This document shows positions 16,362 to 24,815 of a stretch of 64,000 bases of DNA, piece after piece (position 1 is the first letter of the stretch; the number at the start of each line of letters is the position of its first letter). The translations under genes and the position numbers were made by a program. Origin of the DNA: Nocardioides bizhenqiangii (GTDB lineage: Bacteria; Actinomycetota; Actinomycetes; Propionibacteriales; Nocardioidaceae); assembly GCF_034661235.1 (NCBI RefSeq), contig NZ_CP141059.1:124001-188000 (forward strand), given 5' to 3'. Under the pieces are notes generated by a model that did not search any database, was not told the origin of the DNA, and saw only the letters and a program-made list of their open reading frames with translations.

Positions 16362-18431
16362 TCACTTGTGGGCGTCTCCGATCCGCCCGGAGAGGTCGTT
16401 GAGCTCGAGCCAGAGCTCGTACTCCGGAGACCCCTCCGGCTGGTTGGAGAGCCAGCCCATGTACTGCGACGGCTCGAGCAGCGGGTCGTTGGCGGCAACG
16501 TTGGCCTGCTCCTTCCACCGCTCGTAGGAATCGGGAGCGCCGTTGCGCTGGAGGTAGAGCAGCCAGGCCATGGTCTGGTGGAGGTCCTCGTCCTTCCAGC
16601 CCTCCTCGAACTTCTTCCGGGCCGCGTCGTCCTTCCCGGCCTCCGCGACGATGGCGTCGAGCGCGGCGATCGCGACGTTGAGCACGGGGATCGTCTTGGC
16701 TGCGGTCGTGCCCCCCGTCTTGATCAGCTCGGCGAGCTGTCCCTGGAGCTCGGACCTGATCTGGCCCGCGATCGGCTTGACCAGCTCACCGACGTTGTAG
16801 TCGACGTGCGCGGCCTCGGCGAGGCCGAGGATGTAGCCGATGTGCTTGGCCGAGGCCTCGATGCCGCCCTCCCCTTGGAGGTCCCGCGCGATCATGTCCT
16901 TGAGGAGCTGGTTGACCTCCTTCTTCCCGACGTACTTCCCGAACAGCGACGCGATGTCGTCCTGGTAGTCGTCGAGCGACTCGGGATACTGCGCGAGCAG
17001 GTCGATCGTCTTCGGGTCGGTGAAGAACTTCCCCAGGTCGTACGTCGCGTCCGCCGGCGGCGGCCGGCTGTCGAGCTGGCCGAGCAGCGCCCCGAGCGCG
17101 CCCAGCGCCTCCTCGTCGCGGGCGGCGTCGAGCAGGCCGGGCAGGATCTCGTTCCAGTTCCTCGTGACCTGCTCGTCGTAGGGGTCGCCGCCGTCGCTGA
17201 GCAGCTCGGAGATCCACCGGTCCCGGGAGGCGGAGTCCATCTCGTTGACCAGGACGGCGAGGTCCTTCGGGTCGAGCATGTTGTCGCGGTAGCCCTGGAT
17301 GATCTCGTCGACCGACTTCTCGCCGTTGGCGAGCTGGCTCATCCACCGGGTCATGTCCCACGTCGAGCCGCCGGGGATCTGGTCGCCGAGGTAGTGGGCG
17401 TAGGGCAGCACGGCGGAGTTGGTGCGCGGCCCGGCGTAGTCGGAGCCGGTGATCGCGGTCAGGATCCCGATGTACTTGGCCGATCCGAGGTCGGCGGTGA
17501 TCTTCCCGAGGGTGGTCCCGTCCACTACCTCCAGGCCCGCGGCATAGACGTCGTTGAGCGCCTGCAGCGGTCCCTCCCAGTCCTCCTGGCTGAGGAGGCC
17601 GCCACCCTGGACCGCGAGGTCGTTGGCCGCGGCGTCGTAGGCGTCCTTGAGCAGCTTGCTGCCACCCGCTCTGACGAACGCAGCCGCGTAGTCGGGGTCG
17701 TCGGCGTGCTCGGCGATGCTCGCCATGAACTCGCGGAGCTCGTCGCTGTCGTACGCCTCGCGCCCATTCAGCAGCTCCTGGAGGTGCTCGGCGTCGCGCT
17801 TGCCCTCCTGCCGGCTCTGCTCCTGCTGCTGGAGCAGGTCGTGGCGCTGGTCGGTCAGGGTCAGGAGCGGCAACAGCGTGTCGGGGTTGGTCCCGTAGCT
17901 GAGGGTCGAGCCGTTGTAGCCGTAGTAGCTGATAGGCGACGACAGGGCGATGGTCTCACCGCACTCCTTCACCCGCTCGCGGCACCAGGTCTTGAGCTCC
18001 TCGAAGTCGGCGTCGGCCGAGCCTTGCAAGCGGTCGCGCCGCTCGCCGGCGGTCTCGCCTCCGCCGTCGGGGTCGTGGTCGCCGATGGGCGCGTCGTCGT
18101 AGTCCGACTGGGCGGTGCTCCAACGAGTGTTGAGCGCGGCGAGCTCCTCCTGCGCGGTGTCGAAGTGCCCGGCGAGGGTGGTCAGCGCCTGCTGCGCGTC
18201 CCCGAGGCCGACCGAGAAGCTGCCGTCGCCCCCGGTCATCACCCCACCGAGCGCACCCATCTCGGCCTTGATCGCGGTTGCGGCCTCCCCGGTCCACTGG
18301 CCGCCGATCTCGCCGGGTGTGCCGGCGACCTGCTGACCCTTGGAGCGCACATGGGCTTCGGCCTCGCCGAGGAACTTCGCGACGTTCCGCAGCTGCTGCG
18401 GGTCGAGGTTCAAGGTGTAGTGGTCGGCCAC
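16362..18431 (-). CDS. Large WXG100-type N-terminal domain protein
   Basis: A 689-residue protein starting with GTG. The N-terminal 100 residues are helical with a WXG motif (EIGGQWTGEAATAI, about residue 46), typical of proteins exported by type VII secretion or binding such systems. The rest is helical and acidic, without a recognised toxin or enzyme motif. Segments such as MTRWMSQLANGEKSVDEII and PKDLAVLVNEMDSASRD recall the long linker domains of actinobacterial WXG proteins. It follows a 100-residue WXG-like gene by 6 bp, forming a pair. The C-terminus could be an uncharacterised effector or structural domain. Confidence 0.65.
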   Translation of the reverse strand: MADHYTLNLDPQQLRNVAKFLGEAEAHVRSKGQQVAGTPGEIGGQWTGEAATAIKAEMGALGGVMTGGDGSFSVGLGDAQQALTTLAGHFDTAQEELAALNTRWSTAQSDYDDAPIGDHDPDGGGETAGERRDRLQGSADADFEELKTWCRERVKECGETIALSSPISYYGYNGSTLSYGTNPDTLLPLLTLTDQRHDLLQQQEQSRQEGKRDAEHLQELLNGREAYDSDELREFMASIAEHADDPDYAAAFVRAGGSKLLKDAYDAAANDLAVQGGGLLSQEDWEGPLQALNDVYAAGLEVVDGTTLGKITADLGSAKYIGILTAITGSDYAGPRTNSAVLPYAHYLGDQIPGGSTWDMTRWMSQLANGEKSVDEIIQGYRDNMLDPKDLAVLVNEMDSASRDRWISELLSDGGDPYDEQVTRNWNEILPGLLDAARDEEALGALGALLGQLDSRPPPADATYDLGKFFTDPKTIDLLAQYPESLDDYQDDIASLFGKYVGKKEVNQLLKDMIARDLQGEGGIEASAKHIGYILGLAEAAHVDYNVGELVKPIAGQIRSELQGQLAELIKTGGTTAAKTIPVLNVAIAALDAIVAEAGKDDAARKKFEEGWKDEDLHQTMAWLLYLQRNGAPDSYERWKEQANVAANDPLLEPSQYMGWLSNQPEGSPEYELWLELNDLSGRIGDAHK

Positions 18432-18437
18432 GGCGCG

Positions 18438-18740
18438 TCAGATCGTGATGGCGGTCTGGTGGGAGGCGTCGCGGTCGACCTTCTGCAGGTCCACCATGAC
18501 CTGGTTGGTGTTGCCGGCGATGAGGCCGGCGCACTCGGACGCGATGTCGAACGTCTGGGACCAACCGGACTCGAAGGTCTGCGTGTAGCCCTGCATGTCG
18601 GAGGAGAAGTCACCGCATGCCCCGTCGAGCTGGTGGCGGGCGGTCACGACCAGGTCGCTGAGGTTGAAGAAGTCCTGCGCGAGGTTGTCGAAGCGGTCCT
18701 CCACCTGGGCTGCCACCTCGGGGCTCATTCGGATGACCAC
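18438..18740 (-). CDS. Small WXG100-like (ESAT-6-type) protein
   Basis: A 100-residue helical protein. The GTG at 18740 sits 9 bp after GGAGGA, giving the length usual for WXG100 proteins. The central turn reads ESGWSQTF, so Trp is kept but Gly is not, a variant of the WXG motif. It is encoded 6 bp upstream of the large WXG-domain gene, and such neighbours commonly form heterodimers. No secretion ATPase genes are in the window, so export cannot be shown. Confidence 0.6.
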   Translation of the reverse strand: MVIRMSPEVAAQVEDRFDNLAQDFFNLSDLVVTARHQLDGACGDFSSDMQGYTQTFESGWSQTFDIASECAGLIAGNTNQVMVDLQKVDRDASHQTAITI

Positions 18741-18811
18741 GCGTTGTTCCTCCGTCCCGATCCGGTCGGCCAACAATCTGACCGGGTTCACCTATCCCGC
18801 CGCGGGCCACC

Positions 18812-19240
18812 TCAAACGTCGGGCCGCGCCTCGTGGCCGGGTCGGTCGTGGGTACGACGGTCCTCCTTCAGCTCGGCCTCGTAGAGGTGGCGCCGGCCCT
18901 CGACGAGGGTGTCCCTCGCCACCTGCTCCAGTGACTTGAAGAGCGAGTAGTAGCCGTCGTCGTACTCCTCGACGATCTGGAAGGTCCAGCGTCCCTCCAG
19001 CACGTTGCGGCCGACCAGCTCCTTCTCGAACCGGTCCGCCAGCTCGTCGTGGCCGGCCTCGCGCAGCTGCTGCACGCCCTTGCCGAGCGTGAAGTCGGCA
19101 GTGCCGGACAGCCGGTGGAACGTGTAGAGGTGGCCGCGGGCGATCTCGACGGCTTCGAGCGCCTCGGAGATGTTGCCGAGCGCCTCGACCGTGAGGTCGT
19201 CGACGCCGTCCGGACGGGTGTGCTCGTCGTCGGGTCCCAT
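18812..19240 (-). CDS. Conserved actinobacterial hypothetical protein
   Basis: A 142-residue soluble protein, mainly helical, with segments that look strongly conserved: YTFHRLSGTADFTLGKGVQ and GRNVLEGRWTFQIVEEYDD. It ends in a very charged tail (KEDRRTHDRPGHEARP). I do not recognise a named domain. It begins 9 bp after the end of the carboxylate-amine ligase gene on the same strand, so the two are probably co-transcribed. No catalytic motif is evident. Confidence 0.62.
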   Translation of the reverse strand: MGPDDEHTRPDGVDDLTVEALGNISEALEAVEIARGHLYTFHRLSGTADFTLGKGVQQLREAGHDELADRFEKELVGRNVLEGRWTFQIVEEYDDGYYSLFKSLEQVARDTLVEGRRHLYEAELKEDRRTHDRPGHEARPDV

Positions 19241-19249
19241 CTCTTCCTC

Positions 19250-20362
19250 TCAGGTATGCCAGCAGGCGTTGGTGCGGACGACGAGGTCGTCGACGACGGC
19301 GGCGAGGTCGCCACCGCTGCGTTCGTACGCCGCGTGCTGGCGACTGGCGCCGCCTCCGGCGAGGACGCGTTCCAGTCCGTCGCTGACGAGGTCGACGTCC
19401 CCGCAGGCCTCGAGCTGGTCGCGCACGGTGGCGAAGAGCAGCGCCAGCACCTCGCGCGCCGGCACGGGTTCAGCGGTGATCGGGCTCAGGAGCCGGTTGG
19501 ACAGGCCGTACCGGGCCGCCCGCCAGTGCGCGGCGCGCAGCAGCTCGGCGCGCCAGACCGGCTCGGACCCGTCCACGTCGCTGTCCGCGGCCCGCATCAC
19601 CAGACCTCGCACCAGAGCAGCGATCAGGACCGCATCGTCGGGGTCGGTGCACACGTCGGAGGTGCGCACCTCCACCGTCGGGTTGGCTTCGGACAGCCGG
19701 GCGTCGAAGTAGATCATTCCGCGATCCAGGGCGGCGCCGGAAGCGATCAGCTGCCCGCTCACCTCGCGGTACGCCGCCAGCGAGCCGAACTGCTCCGCCG
19801 GGCCCGCGCTCGGCCACTGCGCCCACACCCGGGACCGCCAAGAGTGGTAGCCGGTGTCCCGTCCCTCGACGTACGGCGAGTTCGCGCTGATCGCGAGCAC
19901 CACCGGCAGCCACGGTGAGAGCCGGTCGATCACGGCCACCCCCTGCTCCTCGGAGTCGACCTCGACGTGCACGTGCATGCCGCAGATGCCGGCCACGCGG
20001 GCGATCTCGCCGTAGGTCTCCAGCATCGTCAGGTAGCGGTCGACCCTGGTCACCCGGGGCTCACCACTCGCCACCGGGCTGGTCCCCGACGCGATCGTGG
20101 CGACGCCGGCCAGCTCTGCCGCCTCCCCGGCAGCGCGCCGTTGCCGCACCAGGTGCTCCCGCAGCTCTCCGAGGTCCTTGTCCGGCGGCGTGCGCGTCTC
20201 GAGCTGGTGGCGGAACAGCTCCTTGTCGAGGTCCTCGTCCGACGTGGCCGGCTGCTCGCCGTGGGCCCGTTGCAGCACGTGCTGGGAGACCGGCGACACC
20301 TTCCGGGTCGCAGGATCGACGAGCAGGAACTCCTCTTCGACTCCGATGGTCCGCGGCTTCAC
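19250..20362 (-). CDS. YbdK-type carboxylate-amine ligase (glutamate-cysteine ligase 2 family)
   Basis: A 370-residue protein with the family signature TIGVEEEFLLVD at residues 5-16, GICGMHVHVEVD in the middle and YFDARLSEANPTVEVRTSDV later. These are ATP-grasp-like GCS2 motifs. Members make gamma-glutamyl-type bonds weakly in vitro, and the true substrate is usually unknown. The GTG at 20362 places the VEEEF motif at the expected distance from the N-terminus and is preceded by a G-run. The longer in-frame start adds Arg-rich sequence unlike the family. Confidence 0.85.
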   Translation of the reverse strand: MKPRTIGVEEEFLLVDPATRKVSPVSQHVLQRAHGEQPATSDEDLDKELFRHQLETRTPPDKDLGELREHLVRQRRAAGEAAELAGVATIASGTSPVASGEPRVTRVDRYLTMLETYGEIARVAGICGMHVHVEVDSEEQGVAVIDRLSPWLPVVLAISANSPYVEGRDTGYHSWRSRVWAQWPSAGPAEQFGSLAAYREVSGQLIASGAALDRGMIYFDARLSEANPTVEVRTSDVCTDPDDAVLIAALVRGLVMRAADSDVDGSEPVWRAELLRAAHWRAARYGLSNRLLSPITAEPVPAREVLALLFATVRDQLEACGDVDLVSDGLERVLAGGGASRQHAAYERSGGDLAAVVDDLVVRTNACWHT

Positions 20363-20457
20363 GACTACGGAGTACCCCCCGCGGCGACTTCTGAGCCGGG
20401 CGTCCGCGCCTCGTATTCCGACGGCGCTGCCGTCGCGCCGCCGCATAGGCTTCGGTC

Positions 20458-22404
20458 ATGACGCAGTCGTCAGGTGGGCCCACCACCTCAGCCCGGGAAG
20501 CCATCGCGGCCATCCAGGGGCACGAGGCGTGGGCCATCATCCGGCGTTCCACTCGAGCGGGTGACCGCGACACCGTCGGCGTGCTCGGTGGTCGGCGCTG
20601 GGTCGCCGACTCGATCATGGACATCCCGCTCGAGGAGGGCCCGCCACCGCCGGGCCGGCAGTGCGACCGGCTGGTCGCCGTACCTTTCCGGCAGGTGGCC
20701 GAGCGGGGCTTCGACGCGCACGACGACGGCACGCCGCTCGTGGTGGTCGACGTCGAGACCGAGCGGGAGTTCTCCGTCGCCGACGTGATCGAGGCGATCG
20801 ACGACGGCGGGATCGACTTCGCGGACCGGGGTGGGTTCGACGTCGACGACACCGACTACGCCAAGGTCGTCGAGAAGATCATCACGGACGAGATCGGGCA
20901 GGGCGAGGGCGCCAACCTGGTCGTCGGCCGCCACTACCGCGCGGTCGTCGCCGACTGGGGCGCCGACAAGGCGCTCGCCGTCTTCCGCCGGTTGCTCGCG
21001 CGTGAGCGCGGTGCCTACTGGACGTTCCTCTTCTTCACCGGCGACCGCTACCTGGTGGGCGCCAGCCCCGAGCGGCACGTCAGCGTGCACGGCGGCGACG
21101 TCCGGATGAACCCGATCTCCGGCACCTTCCGGGTGCGTCCGCCGGAGGGCGACGACCGGCGGATCGAGACCCGTCTCGCGGAGTTCCTGCGCGACGAGAA
21201 GGAGATCTACGAGCTCTTCATGGTGGTCGACGAAGAGCTCAAGATGATGTGCGACATCTGCCATGAGGGCGGCCAGGTGCTGGGTCCCTTCCTCAAGCCG
21301 ATGACGCACCTGATCCACACCGAGTACCTCCTCGCCGGCCGCAGTCGGCGCGACGTACGCGAGATCCTGCGGGACACGATGTACGCCGCGACGGTCACCG
21401 GGTCTCCGGTGGAGAACGCGTGCCGGCTGATCAAGCAGTACGAGCCGGAGGGCCGCGGCTACTACGGCGCCGCGCTCGCGGTGATCGGTCGCGACGACGA
21501 GGGGCTGCCCGTGATCGACAGCCCGATCGTGATCCGCACCGCCGACGTCGACCTCGACGGTCGGCTCAAGGTGACCGCCGGTGCCACGCTGGTGCGCGAC
21601 TCCGACCCGGCCTACGAGGTCGCCGAGACCCACGCCAAGGCGGGCGGCATCCTGTCCGCCTTCGGTCTGGTGCCGCCGGCGCCCGAGCACGGGGTCGGCG
21701 GCGTCGACTTGGCCGCGCTCGCCGCCGACGAGGACGTGCTGATCGCGCTCAACGCCCGCAACCGCCGGCTGAGCGGCTTCTGGCTGACCGACCAGGCCGG
21801 CACGCCGCCCGACCCGCGACTGGCCGGCAAGAGCGTCGTGATCCTCGACGGCGAGGACGCCTTCGTGAACATGCTGCGGCACCTGCTCGCGGTGATGGGC
21901 ATGAGCTCGGCCGTCGTACGCCACGAGGACTACGCGCCGGGTTGCCTCGACGGGTACGACCTGGTCATCGTCGGGCCCGGCCCGGGCGACCCGCGCGACG
22001 GCCAGGACCCCAAGATGGCGTCGCTGCGGCACGCGGTGGCCTCGCTGCTGGAGACGAAGCGGCCGTTCCTCGCGGTCTGTCTCGGCCACCAGGCGCTGTG
22101 CCACCAGCTCGGCATCCCGCTGACCTACAAGGACATCGTCTTCCAGGGCACGCAGTCGGAGGTCGTCGTCAACGGGCGTCGGGAGCGGGTGGGCTTCTAC
22201 AACACGTTCGTCGGGAGGGCCGCTGACGACACCGTGCTGCCAGCGGGCGTCTCCGTCGAGGGCGACAGCGACTCGGGCGACGTCAACGCCTTGACCGGAC
22301 CCCACTACCGCGGCGTGCAGTTCCACGCGGAGTCGATCCTGACCGAGCGCGGCTGGGACATCGTCCACGACCTCGTCTCCGCTGTGCTGCTGCCTGATGG
22401 CTGA
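20458..22404 (+). CDS. PhzE-like fused chorismate-amination enzyme (synthase + glutaminase)
   Basis: A 648-residue protein. An N-terminal chorismate-utilising (MST) domain spans about 1-420 and a class I glutamine amidotransferase about 450-645. The amidotransferase has its nucleophile in AVCLGHQALCHQ and its His in GVQFHAESIL. The synthase motif is NPISGTFR rather than PIKGT, which points to an anthranilate or aminodeoxyisochorismate synthase (TrpE/PhzE type), not PabB. The fused order is that of PhzE and of actinobacterial anthranilate synthase family proteins. No other phenazine gene is nearby. PabA-type and PabB-type genes follow directly, so chorismate amination is duplicated here. Confidence 0.83.
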   Translation: MTQSSGGPTTSAREAIAAIQGHEAWAIIRRSTRAGDRDTVGVLGGRRWVADSIMDIPLEEGPPPPGRQCDRLVAVPFRQVAERGFDAHDDGTPLVVVDVETEREFSVADVIEAIDDGGIDFADRGGFDVDDTDYAKVVEKIITDEIGQGEGANLVVGRHYRAVVADWGADKALAVFRRLLARERGAYWTFLFFTGDRYLVGASPERHVSVHGGDVRMNPISGTFRVRPPEGDDRRIETRLAEFLRDEKEIYELFMVVDEELKMMCDICHEGGQVLGPFLKPMTHLIHTEYLLAGRSRRDVREILRDTMYAATVTGSPVENACRLIKQYEPEGRGYYGAALAVIGRDDEGLPVIDSPIVIRTADVDLDGRLKVTAGATLVRDSDPAYEVAETHAKAGGILSAFGLVPPAPEHGVGGVDLAALAADEDVLIALNARNRRLSGFWLTDQAGTPPDPRLAGKSVVILDGEDAFVNMLRHLLAVMGMSSAVVRHEDYAPGCLDGYDLVIVGPGPGDPRDGQDPKMASLRHAVASLLETKRPFLAVCLGHQALCHQLGIPLTYKDIVFQGTQSEVVVNGRRERVGFYNTFVGRAADDTVLPAGVSVEGDSDSGDVNALTGPHYRGVQFHAESILTERGWDIVHDLVSAVLLPDG

Positions 22405-22406
22405 GA

Positions 22407-22976
22407 ATGGCCAGGGCGCCTGACGTCGTCGTGGTCGACCACCACGACTCGTACACGCAGAACCTCGTCCACCTCGTCGCCGGCGTGACCGGCGTGCTGC
22501 CGACCGTCGTCCAGCACGACGAGTGCGGGCCGGAGGACGTGCTGCGGCACGAGTACGTCGTGCTCTCGCCGGGCCCCGGCCACCCTGCGGAGCAGCGGGA
22601 CTTCTCGGTGGGCCGTGAGGTGCTGCTCGACGGGAGTCGCCCGGTGCTGGGGGTCTGCCTCGGGATGCAGGGGATGGTGACGACGTACGGCGGCATCGTG
22701 GACCGTGCCGTGCCGGCGCACGGCCAGGTGACGCGGATCCACCACGACGGCGCCGGCGTCTTCCGCGGCCTGCCGCAGGACTTCGCCGCCGTGCGCTACC
22801 ACTCGCTCGCCGCGCGGAGGATGCCCGACGAGCTCACGGTGACCGCCACGACCGGTGCCGAGGTGATGGGCGTCCGGCACCTCGACCGGCCGCAAGAAGG
22901 TGTCCAGTTCCACCCCGAGTCGATCCTCACCGAGCACGGCGCCGCGATGATCGTGAACTTCCTGGGGACGTCGTGA
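22407..22976 (+). CDS. pabA: Glutamine amidotransferase subunit, PabA/TrpG type
   Basis: A 189-residue class I glutaminase with DHHDSYTQNLVHLV at the N-terminus, the nucleophile loop GVCLGMQG, and the catalytic His-Glu pair in VQFHPESIL. It supplies ammonia to a chorismate enzyme. Its stop overlaps the GTG of the PabB-type gene, so the pair most likely makes 4-amino-4-deoxychorismate for folate or a p-aminobenzoate-derived metabolite. The ATG at 22407 follows the preceding stop by 2 bp, so it is translationally coupled to the PhzE-like gene. Confidence 0.85.
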   Translation: MARAPDVVVVDHHDSYTQNLVHLVAGVTGVLPTVVQHDECGPEDVLRHEYVVLSPGPGHPAEQRDFSVGREVLLDGSRPVLGVCLGMQGMVTTYGGIVDRAVPAHGQVTRIHHDGAGVFRGLPQDFAAVRYHSLAARRMPDELTVTATTGAEVMGVRHLDRPQEGVQFHPESILTEHGAAMIVNFLGTS

Positions 22977-24253
22977 GCTCCCGAGTCGGCGCTGTCGAGG
23001 CGTTCACCGAGATCGCGGCCGGGTACCCGCGCTGCGTCTGGCTCGACGGCGGCGGTGCCCGCCAGTGGTCGCGGCAGCGCTCGATCATCGGCTGGCTCGA
23101 CGATGACGACGTCTCGTTGACCTACGACGCCGCCCGGCGTGAGGTCACCCGCCACGCCGGCGGCACCAGCGTCGTCGTCGGCGACGACCCGTTCGTCGTG
23201 CTCGAGGCGGAGCTGGACGCGGGGTCCGAGTCGGACCAGTGGTTCGGCTACTTCGGCTACGCCGCCCGCCCCGACCTCCCCGCTCGCCCCGACACCGACC
23301 TCCCCGATGCGATCTGGATGCGGCCGTCACACATCCGGATGTATGAACACGAGCCCCGCACCGATCTCCCGGTCACGCTCGCCGAGCTTGTCGAGGCGCC
23401 TCGACAGGCTCGGCGAGCGACGCGGCCCCCCGCCGACTACGAAGCCGCTTTCGCAGCCGTCCAGGAGCACCTGCATGCCGGCAACTCCTACGAGGTGAAC
23501 CTGACCCACCGGCTCCGCGTCGCGAGTGACACCGACCCCGCGTCGGCGTACCTCCGGCTGCGCAGCCTCAACCCCGCTCCCTACGCGGGCTTCCTCCAGC
23601 ACAGCGTGCCCGGCCGGCTGGACGCGAACGGCTGGCTGCTGAGCTCCTCGCCCGAGCGGTACGCGCTGGTGACCGCCGACCGGTTCCTCGAGACCAAGCC
23701 GATCAAGGGCACGACGGCCCGCGGCAGCACGCCCGCGGAGGACGAGGCCGCCCGCGAGCGGCTGGCGACGGACCCGAAGTTCCGTGCGGAGAACCTGATG
23801 ATCGTCGACCTGCTCCGCAACGACCTGTCGCAGGTGTGCGAGGTCGGCACCGTGGAGGTGCCGGTCCTGATGGAGGTCGAGTCCTACACCTCGGTGCACC
23901 AACTGGTGTCGACGGTGCGCGGCCGAATGCGCGACGACGTGACCACGGTCGGCGCGCTGCGCGCACTCTTCCCCGCCGGCTCGATGACCGGCGCGCCCAA
24001 GCTGCGGACGATGGAGATCATCGACGCCGTCGAGGCGACGCCCCGCGGTGCGTACGCCGGCGCGTTCGGCTGGGTCTCCGGGGACGGCCGCGCCGACCTC
24101 GGGGTCGTGATCCGCTCTCTGCTCACCGCTGGAGACGGCTACCTGCTCGGCACCGGCGGCGGCATCACCGTCGACTCCGACGTCGCCGACGAGTACGCCG
24201 AGACGCGGTGGAAGGCGGAACGCTTGCTGCGCGCCCTGTCCCTCGACGAGTAG
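22973..24253 (+). CDS. pabB: Aminodeoxychorismate synthase component I (PabB type)
   Basis: A 426-residue chorismate-binding protein carrying ETKPIKGTTARG. The Lys of PIKGT is the nucleophile that marks PabB rather than TrpE. Other motifs are ENLMIVDLLRNDL, GSMTGAPKLRTMEII and YAGAFGWVS. The GTG start overlaps the pabA stop by 4 bp. About residues 135-149 (TLAELVEAPRQARRA) are encoded by a near-perfect 44-bp palindrome, an in-frame repeat insertion between the N-terminal domain and the PADYEAAFAAVQ segment. The rest of the protein looks intact. Confidence 0.87.
   Translation: MSSRVGAVEAFTEIAAGYPRCVWLDGGGARQWSRQRSIIGWLDDDDVSLTYDAARREVTRHAGGTSVVVGDDPFVVLEAELDAGSESDQWFGYFGYAARPDLPARPDTDLPDAIWMRPSHIRMYEHEPRTDLPVTLAELVEAPRQARRATRPPADYEAAFAAVQEHLHAGNSYEVNLTHRLRVASDTDPASAYLRLRSLNPAPYAGFLQHSVPGRLDANGWLLSSSPERYALVTADRFLETKPIKGTTARGSTPAEDEAARERLATDPKFRAENLMIVDLLRNDLSQVCEVGTVEVPVLMEVESYTSVHQLVSTVRGRMRDDVTTVGALRALFPAGSMTGAPKLRTMEIIDAVEATPRGAYAGAFGWVSGDGRADLGVVIRSLLTAGDGYLLGTGGGITVDSDVADEYAETRWKAERLLRALSLDE
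23376..23419. repeat. 44-bp palindromic REP element inside pabB
   Basis: Arms of 21 bp at 23376-23396 and 23399-23419 pair at 20 of 21 positions around a 2-bp centre. The right arm contains TCGACAGGCTCGGCGAGCG, the same core found in the nitrate reductase gene (near 60150) and the FAD oxidoreductase gene (near 60706). It is read in frame without a stop. Confidence 0.8.
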
Positions 24254-24272
24254 CCACCAACGGGGCGCCCTG

Positions 24273-24815
24273 TCAGGCGGGGTCCTCGACGCCGGACTCC
24301 ACCGCGTGCTGCGAGAGAACGGTGAGGGTGGCGCGGACGCCGCGGATGATCTGCTGCTCGTCGTACGGCGCGGGGTCGACGACGTTCACGCTCTGGATCA
24401 GGTCGCCGTTCGCGACGAAGCCGGTGACGCCGATGTCCTTCCGGCCGGCGTTGACGACGATCCGGGCTTCGTCGGCACCCTCGATGTCGGGTGAGGTCGA
24501 CTTGGCATCGGGCGAGATGTCCATCGTCTCCCATGCTTCGTCGAGCGTGCCGGAGAAGAGCAGGTAGTTGACGGTGACCGCCGGCTCGCCGTCCTCGGCC
24601 GGCACGAACCGGCACTCGGGCTGGGTCGGCTCGCCGTTGCTCTCCTCGGCGACGGTGCCGAAGTTCTTCTCGACGAAGCGCGCGTCGAGCACGTCGCACG
24701 GGTTCCAGAGGGCGGGGGTCTCGTCGGGCAGGTCGGGCTTCTCGCCGACGTCCTCGCCGTCGCCGCATCCCGCGAGCAGCACCAGTACGGCGACCGCGGC
24801 CAGCGGCTCACGCAT
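24273..24815 (-). CDS. DUF3558-type lipoprotein
   Basis: A 180-residue lipoprotein with lipobox VLLAGC (Cys17 lipidated). The mature domain has the DUF3558 pattern: NPCDVLDARFVEKNFG near the start, one conserved Cys in PECRFVP, and a strand VTVNYLLFSG. The function of DUF3558 is unknown. It is found in mycolata and related actinobacteria at the cell surface. The start overlaps the end of the sensor kinase gene by 8 bp, so it is the third gene of the MprAB-like operon and may be its sensory accessory. Confidence 0.8.
   Translation of the reverse strand: MREPLAAVAVLVLLAGCGDGEDVGEKPDLPDETPALWNPCDVLDARFVEKNFGTVAEESNGEPTQPECRFVPAEDGEPAVTVNYLLFSGTLDEAWETMDISPDAKSTSPDIEGADEARIVVNAGRKDIGVTGFVANGDLIQSVNVVDPAPYDEQQIIRGVRATLTVLSQHAVESGVEDPA

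Noticed and set aside
18783..18789. GGTTCA (minus-strand TGAACC) before the small WXG gene as a SigL promoter
   Set aside because: At N16 the -10 reads CGACCG rather than CGT, so it fails the consensus that the other three sites meet.
20458..22404. Phenazine biosynthesis cluster
   Set aside because: Only the PhzE-like gene is present. No PhzA, B, D, F or G homologue is in the window.
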